Shown here piece after piece: positions 10,069-18,897 of a stretch of DNA of 39,746 bases (the stretch's first letter is position 1; every line of letters starts with the position of its first letter). The stretch comes from Stentor coeruleus (Eukaryota > Ciliophora > Heterotrichea > Heterotrichida > Stentoridae): positions 1 to 39,746 of the forward strand of contig MPUH01000692.1 in assembly GCA_001970955.1 (NCBI GenBank), read 5' to 3'. The notes under the pieces are model-generated. The model saw only the letters and a list, made by a program, of their open reading frames with translations, was not told where the DNA came from and did no database searches. Both the position numbers and the translations under genes were made by a program.

Positions 10069-10848
10069 TTATTTTTCACCTAAAAGCCTATAAGTTAAAT
10101 ACTTCAACTGAATAGCTGGGATTTTATGAACACCAGGTTGAAATAAATTCAATGGATCATGAGTGACCATAATAACAAAAGACGAAGGCATTGAAGTTAA
10201 TGAATAGTTGTTTTTTTTATATGAAATTTTATAAGATTCTGTTGTACGTTGTACAGTGATTCCTGAATATTTAAACATATTCATAATAAACTTATACTGT
10301 TGATGTTTCTGTTTTGTCATAACTCTTGATAAAATTTCATGTTTTTTTTCTGTATTGTTTTCATTACTAACATTTCTAAGGTTTTCTTCAAGTTCATTTA
10401 TTGCCAAAGTAATTTTTGTATAGTAATTTTGGTTTTCCTTTTCCATATCGTCAGCTAGTTGTTGTTCTTCAGATAATAAATCATATAAAGTTTGTAGCTC
10501 ATTTTCTGTTCGAGTTATTGGAATTCCCATTTGGGTTTTTAGCTGACTAAGCATATTCCCAAGTTCTGAATTATTTTTTTTTACTTGATCTAGGAAAGTT
10601 TTATCTTCGTTTTGATAATAAAATAATTCCTCTTCACATTTTTGCAACTCCGTTTCGAATTGGTGGTCTTTGATTTTTTCAATAGTTGGAACTGGGTAGT
10701 TGATTGTTTGAGATGGTCCAAAAGATACTCTTTTCCTATTAGATTTTGGACTTTGAGTTTGTTCGGATTCAAAGTCTTTAGCTTTACGTTTTAGAGGTTT
10801 GCTTTCATTACTTTCGATGTTGGTTTTATGATACGCGGGTAATCTCAT
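10069..10848 (-). CDS. coiled-coil protein with RVSF PP1-docking motif; possible KNL1-like kinetochore protein
   Basis: A 259-residue protein in three parts. The N-terminal 55 residues are basic and disordered and contain KRKRVSFGP-type sequence (RVSF at 40-43), a textbook docking motif for protein phosphatase 1. Residues about 57-175 are coiled coil (QKCEEELFYYQNEDKTFLDQ and onward). The last 80 residues (from about 180) alternate strands and helices (YSGITVQRT, SFVIMVTHDP, IQLKYLTYRLLG), a layout like the RWD domains of kinetochore proteins. RVSF plus coiled coil plus C-terminal RWD is the KNL1/Spc105 arrangement, but KNL1 is normally longer with two RWD domains. The motifs are seen; kinetochore identity is inference. 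Other PP1 regulators are possible. Confidence 0.7.
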   Translation of the reverse strand: MRLPAYHKTNIESNESKPLKRKAKDFESEQTQSPKSNRKRVSFGPSQTINYPVPTIEKIKDHQFETELQKCEEELFYYQNEDKTFLDQVKKNNSELGNMLSQLKTQMGIPITRTENELQTLYDLLSEEQQLADDMEKENQNYYTKITLAINELEENLRNVSNENNTEKKHEILSRVMTKQKHQQYKFIMNMFKYSGITVQRTTESYKISYKKNNYSLTSMPSSFVIMVTHDPLNLFQPGVHKIPAIQLKYLTYRLLGEK

Positions 10849-11205
10849 TTTATATTAAGTTAGATGCTTTTAGGTGGATTTAAAAAAGTTAATTTTTTAA
10901 GAGGATTTGAAGAAGGAAAGTTGTTTTTATTTGGTTTTAGAAGGTGTGATTATGATATTTTTATGGGTTTTTTGTATAGGAAAAGTGATGTTTGTTGAAG
11001 ATGAGAATTTTTATATGTTTTTTGCTAGGTTTTTATATGAGTGATTTTGTTTATTAGTGTTAAATAATTTATTGATATACATAAACCTGATACTTATTAT
11101 TTAATAATGAAAGGAGATACGTAGAAGTAACCTATAAGTTTATTGTTGGGCTTAAATGGAGGTCTAAAAGTTTTATTCTGAATCGAGTCCCAATCAACAT
11201 CTTTA

Positions 11206-11288
11206 AACCATTGATAATTATAGTAATTTGTATAAGATTTGCAAACGATTACATTATTTTTCCTTATAAATATCATACACCCAACCAT
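11206..11288. repeat. 77-bp insertion flanked by 6-bp direct repeats
   Basis: AACCAT at 11206-11211 and again at 11283-11288 bracket a segment that has no counterpart in AGC kinases. It separates HLW from WFKDVDW, which are adjacent in the family. One repeat unit plus the intervening DNA is 77 bp and shifts the frame by two. The repeats look like a target-site duplication. No clear terminal inverted repeats. Confidence 0.7.
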
Positions 11289-11576
11289 AAATGCGATTTA
11301 ATTTCACTAACTCCAAACCTCCCTAATCGTTTTTTCTGATTCAAAGCAAGCAGTGAAGCAATAAAATCTATACAATTTCTTGACAGCTGATCAAAATCCC
11401 TAATAGCAAAATTAATTTCCCCATTTTGTATTTGATTAACAATCTCTTTTCTATCCAAGCTCTCAAAAGGTCTTCTTCCTAATAATACTTCATATAAAAC
11501 AGCTCCAACACTAAAAAAATCTGAAGAAAAAGTTTGAGGTTTTTTCAATATAGTTTCCGGGGACATATATCCAGGT

Positions 11577-11592
11577 GTTCCCAAGTTCCCGA
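11577..11592. repeat. 8-bp near-tandem duplication breaking the kinase frame
   Basis: GTTCCCAA (11577-11584) followed by GTTCCCGA (11585-11592). Read on the minus strand, removing one unit restores the activation-segment motif SGTPGYMSPE in a single frame. No AG acceptor follows within reach, so an intron does not explain it. Confidence 0.8.
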
Positions 11593-12123
11593 ATAATCAT
11601 TACACATGCCATTATTCATAACACAAGAAATCCCAAAATCCGTTAGATGTAAATACCCTTCACTGTCTAAAAGCAAATTCTCAGGCTTGATATCTCTATG
11701 CAAAATATTTCGATTATGAAGATACTCAAGGGCAAGAATCATACAACAAGCAAAAAACTTCCCTTGGGTTTCTGAGAATTTTTCTTGGACAATCAAATTG
11801 TATCGTAAATCTCCTCCTGATTTTAGATCCAAGACTAAATATAGGCATTTTTTATCTTGAAATGCTACAATTGCATTTACTAATAATGAAAAATTAAGAC
11901 TTACCAATATTTTTAGTTCGTTGAGAATGACAAAAATTGAGTTTTCACTTGTGATTAGGGATTTCTTGATTTCTTTGATTGCACATTTTTTGTTGGTCTC
12001 AAGGAATTTACCTTCCCATACACAACCAAAGCATCCTTTTCCAATAACCCTTTCGAAGTCGAACTTTTGCCTTGATAAACATCCTGTTTTTATTTCTTCA
12101 TGTGATGCAAAGCAATTGCCCAT

Positions 12124-13470
12124 TAATTTAAATATTATTAGTCATATAGAAAGCAAAAAATTAATTAATTTCAACTAGATTTGTAATAAAAATACGTGTA
12201 ATAAGTATAAAATTGTATATGAAAGATTAAAGGAATAACAAATTATGTGAAGATTATTAAAATATATTATGTAGAAAATTTTATTATCTTTTAGATAACT
12301 AATAAGAGTTTATCAAGGTTTAGAATAAATGCTGAATCATTATAAAAATGTTTCAAACAAAATCATCCAACGAAGCACCCGATGCAACTGAAGGACTTCA
12401 TAAAACCTTATAAGAAAGCAAATGATACAGTAAACCATACTTTCTTGTGAAAATTTTCAATTTTATAAATCCATATGCAAATATCCCCTAATGTGTATTT
12501 TTATATATACATTGTAACTATAAAAGATAAATTTTCAGCACAATGAGCTCTGGTTTGAATATTTGACTTATACTTTCGCCCTAATAAATATAATTTTCTT
12601 ATTTAAATACTTTCTGATACCCCTTACTATCTTTAGCCATGCCTGACAATATATTATTATTATTTTACGTGTCTTCTAGCTTATCATTAATTTAACTAGG
12701 GTGATTATGTTTATTACTAAAGATAATGATTATAGTAATAGTTTTTGATATTCAGAATATTTTATTATCTTGGTTACTATTTTTACTATTTTTTTCCTAG
12801 ATTGTTATTTTGGTTTTGTTATAATGTTTTTGGTAGATTGAGATATACTAATTAAGATAAGTAGTTTAATATAAATATTTTTTAATTAGAAGATATGATT
12901 TGATAGTATAAAAATTTGGGATTAGAATTATTTGAACATTTTAGGTTAAAGATATATTTTATGGATTAGAAAGATAAGTGTTTGATAATTGTAAATTTTA
13001 TATATTATAATTTGATAAGATAAGTGTAATCGGGTCATGATCAATGATAGATTTTTTGTAGTTTTTGGAAGAAGGATTAGTTTGAATTATATAATAAAAG
13101 GGATTTTTTTGGAATAATCCTGGCTTAAAGTTCATATAAAGTAAACTAAAGCTTGGATTTTTAGGATAATAATCATACTGGTATGTATAAATTATAGGAA
13201 ATACTTATTCAAACTCAGAAAAGATAAAATATGCACAATAGTTTTTTATATAATAAAATCTATAACCGATGATAAAATCAGAATGGGTTAATATATTAAG
13301 CAAACTGCATATAAAAACAAATTTCATTCATATTAATCTTATATAATTTTCAATTGCCAAAATGAAATATATATATAACCTAAACCACAATATATACTAA
13401 ATTCTTACTTTTTCTGTAGTTCCAACTATAATAATTAATATGGATAGATATTCATAATGAATATAATTAA
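12124..13470. other. intergenic spacer, 1.35 kb (divergent)
   Basis: Lies between the minus-strand kinase pseudogene and the plus-strand PA-RING gene. No frame above about 20-30 codons that I trust. A GC-richer patch at about 12360-12480 contains a 20-codon frame starting MFQTKSSNEAPD that ends in TAA and resembles nothing I know. The rest is AT-rich and low in information. Confidence 0.5.
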
Positions 13471-15139
13471 ATGCTTGCTCTAATATTTTTCTGCCTTAGC
13501 AATGCAAAGCTTATTTTCCATAGTCCAGACGAACTTGCTGAGTTATCTTTAGATGTGCACCCATTCAACTATGGAAAGCCTGCGCNTCCATAGTCCAGAC
13601 GAACTTGCTGAGTTATCTTTAGATGTGCACCCATTCAACTATGGAAAGCCTGCGCTTTATACTGTTTATGGGTTTCTTTTTATAGCTTATGGCTCTAATT
13701 GTCTTATTGATGACATCGATTCCAGTGATGAAATCCCTGTATTTATCAATGATAACAACTGTACCTACACAGAACTAGCACGTCATGCTTCTAAAGCAGG
13801 GGCTAAACTTATAATGATAGTCGATCGCCAAACTACTCCAACAAAAAACAAGCAAATATCATATGACGACGAAATTAATCAACCAAATATAATCATCTTA
13901 TTAGTCCCTGAGTTTATCTGCGACCTAATAAGCAATTATACAAAAATCTCAGTCTCATATATCTACACGCTAAAACTTAAACCAACCCCTGAAATTCAAC
14001 TAGTCCTTAGTGGTGATCATTATATTGATAAACTATTAGTAAATGAACTTTGGCAAGTTGTCAATGATTATAATTTACAATATTCAAATGTTAGCTTCAG
14101 TTTCATATACACCCACAACAGTGAAAGTACAAATAAAAATATTAATTGTATATTTTACGACCAAGAAAACTACTGCACAAATAACTTAATCGATTCAGGG
14201 CGAATAGAAGTTTTATACAATCTTATTATGTCATTAGCATATTATGATGCTTTACCTTATACACAAGAAAAATTGTATGTTTTCTTAAAATATTTAGATG
14301 CTTATTACGAAGCTTGCCAAAATGATTACAGTATGAAATGCCATTATAAAATCCTTATAGAGTATACAAATAATACTGATTATTCTTTAGATATATTGAA
14401 ATATGGGAAACTTTTACAAGAGTTCATGGGTTATTATATTATAAATGGGGTTGAGTATCCTTGGATTGGTTTTTTAGAGTCAGGTTACTGTGCTAGTTCT
14501 GAAGATGATTTACCTAAATGTCCTTTATGTAGTATCGGGTGTACAAAACAATTATTATATCATGATCAATGTAATAGTTTTTGTAATAATCTTCAATGTG
14601 GATTTTCAAACCTTAAATGCTTACTTATTCAGCCTGGGTGTTATTCTTTTATGCTTGGGGATTTTAACTGTAATTTAAATTGTTCAGAATCTTTAGACTG
14701 TAGATCACCTTTTGAAGGAGGTAATCCTTCACCTGATAGAAAAGATGATAAGTCTTGTCATGAAAACACATCATTGCTTTTGCCTATAATTCTTATAGCT
14801 GTACTTTTTCCCAGTTCAGGGTTTCTTATATTGTATTTTTTACTTAGTTTTATTGTGATAATTTTCAAAGTAGTAAAGAGAAAATCTATTAGGACTAGTC
14901 CATTAATACCAAATTTAGAAGAAATTAGGCCAATTAAGTATACTACTGAAATGATGGATGGGACTATGTGTCCTATTGACCTTGATGTTTTTAATGAAGG
15001 AAGCGATGTTGTAATCACACCATGCAATCACTTTTTTCATAGAGAATGTTTGAAAGAGTGGATAGGGAATGCTAATAATAAATCCAAGATCTGCCCTGTA
15101 TGTAAAAGTTCTTTGGCAGGATATTATATAAAAGATTAA
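13471..15139 (+). CDS. secreted/TM PA-domain RING-H2 protein (Goliath/RNF13-like), split by an assembly join
   Basis: The true start is probably ATG 13471 (MLALIFFCLSNA, a signal peptide). A 69-bp duplication around the N at 13586 shifts the frame; collapsing it gives 532 residues. Domains: signal peptide at 1-12; a protease-associated-like region at about 50-180 (HASKAGAKLIMIVDRQ); a Cys-rich lumenal region at about 325-390 with Notch/LNR-like CNSFCNNLQCG and GDFNCNLNCSESLDC; a TM helix at about 411-443; a cytosolic RING-H2 at about 477-521. RING ligands read C477, D480, C495, H497, H500, C503, C518, C521. The second ligand is Asp where Cys is usual. The architecture matches endomembrane E3 ubiquitin ligases of the PA-TM-RING class. 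Confidence 0.85.
13517..13655. repeat. 69-bp duplication around an N (assembly join)
   Basis: 13517-13585 is repeated at 13587-13655, with the N at 13586. The offset of 70 bp breaks the reading frame of the PA-RING gene and hides its signal peptide. Collapsing the repeat restores one frame from 13471. Confidence 0.93.
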
Positions 15140-16509
15140 TAATTGGAATTCATGATGATGAGTTTTTTTAGAAATCGGTAAAATTAGATATAAATATAAG
15201 GATTAAGGCTTTTGATGATGGGTGATTGTATAAGTTTAGATATTTTTTATGGTTTTTTTTATATTTAAATATTATGATTAATGGATATTTTGTATGAAAA
15301 TAGGTTTTGTATGAGGTTATGTGAAGGTTTTATTTAAATAGTTTAAGGAAGTTTGTATGGGGTAATAATTGTTAATTTTTATATATTCTGAAAGTTTTTT
15401 TTGGATTAATCATCTTCTCTGATTCTTTACAGAAGTTTTTAAACTATTTTTGCTACTTTTATCAAGATATGATTCTTTAAATTTTTAAACTATTTAATTA
15501 AAAAATTTATATTGAATTGCTATTTAATAGACTTTAAAGCTTTTGAAAGAGGATATTTAGATTAAAATTAATTTAATTATCGAATATCTTGCAATTTGTA
15601 TTCAGATTCCAAATAATTTGCTATTATTTGAAACACTTAAAATTATTTGAATATTGTATGAATAATTTACCTTCAACATAGATCGCTTAGCAAATGATTT
15701 AAATTTTATTCTGTATTTATAATAATATAACAAGTTAAATTATTTAAATTGGCAGTAGATCTACTGATTTATTATATTTAAATCTTGTAAAATAAAGTCG
15801 CACAAGAAATCAGTATTAAATAGTCTGAAAAAGGAATTGATGAAACAGGCTATCTTGTTGAAGTAATTTAAAACTTATATCCTTAAAGTTTAAAGATATA
15901 ATATAAAGCCAAGTTCTCATTTACTCCTTATAAAAATATCAAAAAAAACCAGGAAAAATCAACTCATAATTTGAATATCATGCTTAAAAATTATAAGAAC
16001 CAAGAAATCACTTCCAATACTAAATATTCTCTCCAAAATATTTTAAGTTTATTTATATAGCTTGATGAATATAATAAAATCATCAGATAACCAATAATAT
16101 CACAATAAGTTATCTCATGATAATTTTATAAAGTGATATAAACTAAAAATCTATACCTAAATGCAATAAGCAGTCAAAATCATATAATCACTTTAATCTC
16201 ACATGAAACTCCTAACAATTCTTTCTCTTTTCGATTCTAAAGCCAAAATGCAACCCTAATCACATCCCCACCTATTCTAAAAATACACCATAACAAACTA
16301 CAATAGTTAATTTAAATTTATAAAAATAAAATCACATCCCCACCTATTCTAAAAATACACCATAACAAACTACAATAGTTAATTTAAATTTATAAAAATA
16401 AAAAAACTCAAGTATCCATCCCAAGCACATAATCTACCTAAATATTTACATAATTCTATATGCAATCCAACACCCAAATAACTAAAAATTTTAATAAAAA
16501 TTATAACAC
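15140..16509. other. intergenic spacer, 1.37 kb
   Basis: No gene recognised. The plus strand is G/T-rich after the PA-RING stop, AT-rich in the middle, and C-rich and G-poor from about 15900 to the next start. It carries a 72-bp tandem duplication at 16261-16404. Confidence 0.6.
16261..16404. repeat. 72-bp tandem duplication
   Basis: 16261-16332 is repeated at 16333-16404 (CACATCCCCACCTATTCTAA...), nearly perfect, with a difference only at the very end. It lies 105 bp upstream of the ACBP-like gene. There is no N here, but size and perfection resemble the N-marked joins, so it may be a merged assembly overlap rather than a real repeat. Confidence 0.9.
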
Positions 16510-17424
16510 ATGGCAATTTCTGAATTAGCATTTTCCTCATGGCCTCTTTCTAAACAATATCTTGCTGCTCATTATTACCTTTCAGAAGAAAAACCTATAT
16601 CAATAACCGAGTCACAAAGAGCTCAACTTGGTTCTTTACATTTATTTGTTTCATTTGGTCAATATTCTGAAAATGTAAATGTTCCTGAGCTTAATAAATG
16701 TACTCCTTCAGAGAAAAAGAAACGTATTGAAGAATGGAAAAACCTTGGAACTATTTCTAGAAGTGTAGCTATGAAAAAGTTTATTGATATTCTTACATGT
16801 CTATTTCCTAATTGGTCAAGATATCGCAAACTTCATTATGAATTTGAAGTAGAATGGGTTAACATGCAAAAAGCTGTAGGAAAAGGTAGATCTCCATTAG
16901 ATGTGAATCCTAGAGAATTAGATGCATCTATAAGGAAGACGGTTACTCGATCATTATCTCCTATTCAAGCTTCATTACGAAGACCTCATCAAACTGTAAA
17001 AGATTCAGTTCCGAAAGCTGTCAAAGCAGTTGCGTATTTTCAAAAAGCTAGAATACTCCCTTATTTACCCCAAATACCGAAATTGAATGCAGCTAAAGAT
17101 GCTATGGATACAATTTATGCTCTTAAGAAAGAACATAGGCTAGAGACTATACATAATATAAATAGTGAGTCTATATATTATAGATTTCCAAAGCCTACTG
17201 CAGAGAAAAAAAATAAGAAAAGTAAAAGTAATTTTTTCGATTCATTTGTGGAAGAGATTGTGAGTGATACAGCAAGAACTAAAGAAATCTCAAAAAAAAA
17301 TGAGGGACATATAGAACCCTTTCCTGAACTAAATTTTATGAATGATTTGCATAAGAGAATTGAGGTAATTATTATACAGAGTATGACGAATAAGTTGGAA
17401 GAAATAGAACTCACTTACAGATAA
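16510..17424 (+). CDS. acyl-CoA-binding (ACBP)-like domain protein
   Basis: A 304-residue single-exon gene ending in TAA. Residues about 10-115 fit the four-helix ACBP fold: YLAAHYYLSEEKPISITESQ, then LGSLHLFVSFGQYSENVNVP (aligned with the family's LY-x-KQAT-x-GD helix), then KKRIEEWKNLGTISRSVAMKKFIDIL (aligned with KW-x-AW...G-S-x-x-AM-x-x-YI). ACBPs bind long-chain acyl-CoA esters in the cytosol. The aligned aromatic and Lys positions are only partly kept, so ligand binding is not assured. The rest (about 130-304) is basic and Lys/Ser-rich with no recognised domain. The start gives the domain directly at the N-terminus, as in other ACBPs. Confidence 0.75.
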   Translation: MAISELAFSSWPLSKQYLAAHYYLSEEKPISITESQRAQLGSLHLFVSFGQYSENVNVPELNKCTPSEKKKRIEEWKNLGTISRSVAMKKFIDILTCLFPNWSRYRKLHYEFEVEWVNMQKAVGKGRSPLDVNPRELDASIRKTVTRSLSPIQASLRRPHQTVKDSVPKAVKAVAYFQKARILPYLPQIPKLNAAKDAMDTIYALKKEHRLETIHNINSESIYYRFPKPTAEKKNKKSKSNFFDSFVEEIVSDTARTKEISKKNEGHIEPFPELNFMNDLHKRIEVIIIQSMTNKLEEIELTYR

Positions 17425-17941
17425 GTAATGCTAACAAAATTTGGTTATATGTCTAAGATTATTATATGGTTTTGATGTATATTTTATATGGTTATGAACT
17501 TGAAACTAATCATCTATATTGATTATGTATTTATAGTCTATTAAAGTTCTTCATAGCATAATAATAAATTTCATGTAAAGAGTCTGTGAATATTAAAACA
17601 GTAAAGAATGATACTCGTAAAGGAAAATGACTAAATGGAGTAGAAATTGTTAATGAATTTGAATACCTAAAAATCCAGGGATGGTTAAGTTTTAAAATTT
17701 AAAAGAATACAAATATATTAGATACTAAGATTATACAATATATATGCTTATAAAATTATTGTCATATAATAACATATACAATCATATAAACTAATTCAAC
17801 CCTGCAAATCTAAAATAACTAAATTCATTATACAAAATAAAAAACTCTTAAACATTTTACAAACAAAATAATCTAATAAAAATTGCAAAGATAAACTAAA
17901 TATACCTTTTTACATTTTATCTTTTAAGCAAGAATCATTAT
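17425..17941. other. intergenic spacer, 0.52 kb (convergent)
   Basis: Lies between the 3' ends of the ACBP-like and ankyrin genes. No frame or RNA signal. Skew changes from G-leaning to C-leaning at about 17750. Confidence 0.55.
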
Positions 17942-18835
17942 TTAATTATATTTCCAAGAAGCAGTATTTTTAATAAAATTCGATAAAAAAGTAGCTATCA
18001 ACGATGAACCCTGCTCTATCGCTAAATCAAGCGCATCTTTGCCTTTAAAATCTTTATACCCAATCGGTACTTTTAATTCTTGTATCAAATATTTTACAGT
18101 TTGATATTGATTATGATAAACTGCATGATGAAGAGAATTATATCCAAAAACAGTATCTTTTTGTAAAATATCAGCACCATATTGATGAAGGAAAGCAACA
18201 CACATTGTATGACCTTGTGCACATGCAATCATTGATGGAGTCAATCCTGAATTTGTCCCTCTGTTAGGATCATCTCCATGATCTTTTATAATTCTTAACA
18301 TCTCAAGTGATCCAATTTCACTTACGATATGATATACTGTGTAACCTTTTTCATCAAGTGAATAATCTTTTGGAAAATTTTTTAGTAGTTTTTCTAATAG
18401 CATAGGACTTTTGAATAAAACAATTGCTTCGTATATTTCTTGTCTCTGCTCATATGGGAGTACTTTTGCAAAGACATAATATTGCTCTATTGATCTAGAA
18501 TATTCAGCCACATTATTAAGTTCTATTAAGTCAGCTTGGACTAAAAGATTATTATAATCAGTTTGTTGTCCCTGATATTTTACTGCAAGTGTTTTATAAG
18601 CTTTTTCTTCTAGTGAATTAGCTGAAACACCACTTGGTAAAATCCATTCAGGTGACTTTGAATAAAATCTATTTAATATCACAGGGGAACGATAATTCAA
18701 TTCAGGTGGGGTAATTGGCCTTTCCCTTTTAAGTTTTTCTCGTGAAACTCTTTCTGAAATCGGTTCTGCAACTTCTCTTAAATTGAATTCTGGAGTTTTC
18801 TTACGAAGTTTCTCAATTATCTCATCCATTTTCAA
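17942..18835 (-). CDS. ankyrin-repeat protein
   Basis: A 297-residue protein. Residues about 1-125 are charged and Pro-containing with no recognised domain (KRERPITPPELNYRSPVIL). Residues about 125-290 hold four to five ankyrin repeats; the clearest are DEKGYTVYHIVSEIGSLEML, NSGLTPSMIACAQGHTMCV, FGYNSLHHAVYHNQYQTVKY and FKGKDALDLAIEQGSSLIAT. No enzyme or membrane segment. It is probably a protein-interaction scaffold; the partner is unknown. It lies head-to-tail 62 bp downstream of CDC14 on the same strand, close enough that the two genes share little intergenic space, though nothing shows co-transcription. Two adjacent Mets (1 and 3) could serve as start. Confidence 0.88.
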   Translation of the reverse strand: MKMDEIIEKLRKKTPEFNLREVAEPISERVSREKLKRERPITPPELNYRSPVILNRFYSKSPEWILPSGVSANSLEEKAYKTLAVKYQGQQTDYNNLLVQADLIELNNVAEYSRSIEQYYVFAKVLPYEQRQEIYEAIVLFKSPMLLEKLLKNFPKDYSLDEKGYTVYHIVSEIGSLEMLRIIKDHGDDPNRGTNSGLTPSMIACAQGHTMCVAFLHQYGADILQKDTVFGYNSLHHAVYHNQYQTVKYLIQELKVPIGYKDFKGKDALDLAIEQGSSLIATFLSNFIKNTASWKYN

Positions 18836-18897
18836 AATATATTAGTTTACAAAACATTATTCTTTCCAAATATTCAAAGATTTAGCATTTATTTTAT

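Larger units (their letters stand above)
11097..12123 (-). pseudogene. YANK/STK32-like AGC kinase, frame broken twice
   Basis: Kinase homology runs through the region in three frames. N-terminal part (12123-11593): MGNCFAS (myristoylation/palmitoylation-type start), Gly-loop IGKGCFGCVWEG, Lys in AIKEIKK, the STK32-like GGDLRYNL, HRDIKPENLL and LTDFGIS. Middle part (about 11576-11289): GTPGYMSPE to LGRFGVSEIKSHLW. C-terminal part (about 11205-11097): WFKDVDWDSIQNKTFRPPFKP, the AGC tail. Break 1 is an 8-bp near-tandem duplication (11577-11592); removing one unit gives SGTPGYMSPE. Break 2 is a 77-bp insertion flanked by 6-bp repeats. Neither has the form of a 15-16 nt intron. All catalytic residues are intact, so the damage is recent, allelic, or an assembly fault. 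Confidence 0.8.

Noticed and set aside
11265..11280. 16-nt GT...AG intron in the kinase gene (GTATGATATTTATAAG)
   Set aside because: Size and borders suit a heterotrich intron, but removing it leads to a stop three codons later and does not join the kinase frames.
11097..11288. 63-residue frame beginning MVGCMIF as an independent gene
   Set aside because: Its second half is the AGC-kinase tail continuing the neighbouring kinase and its first half is the 77-bp insertion, so the start codon is fortuitous.
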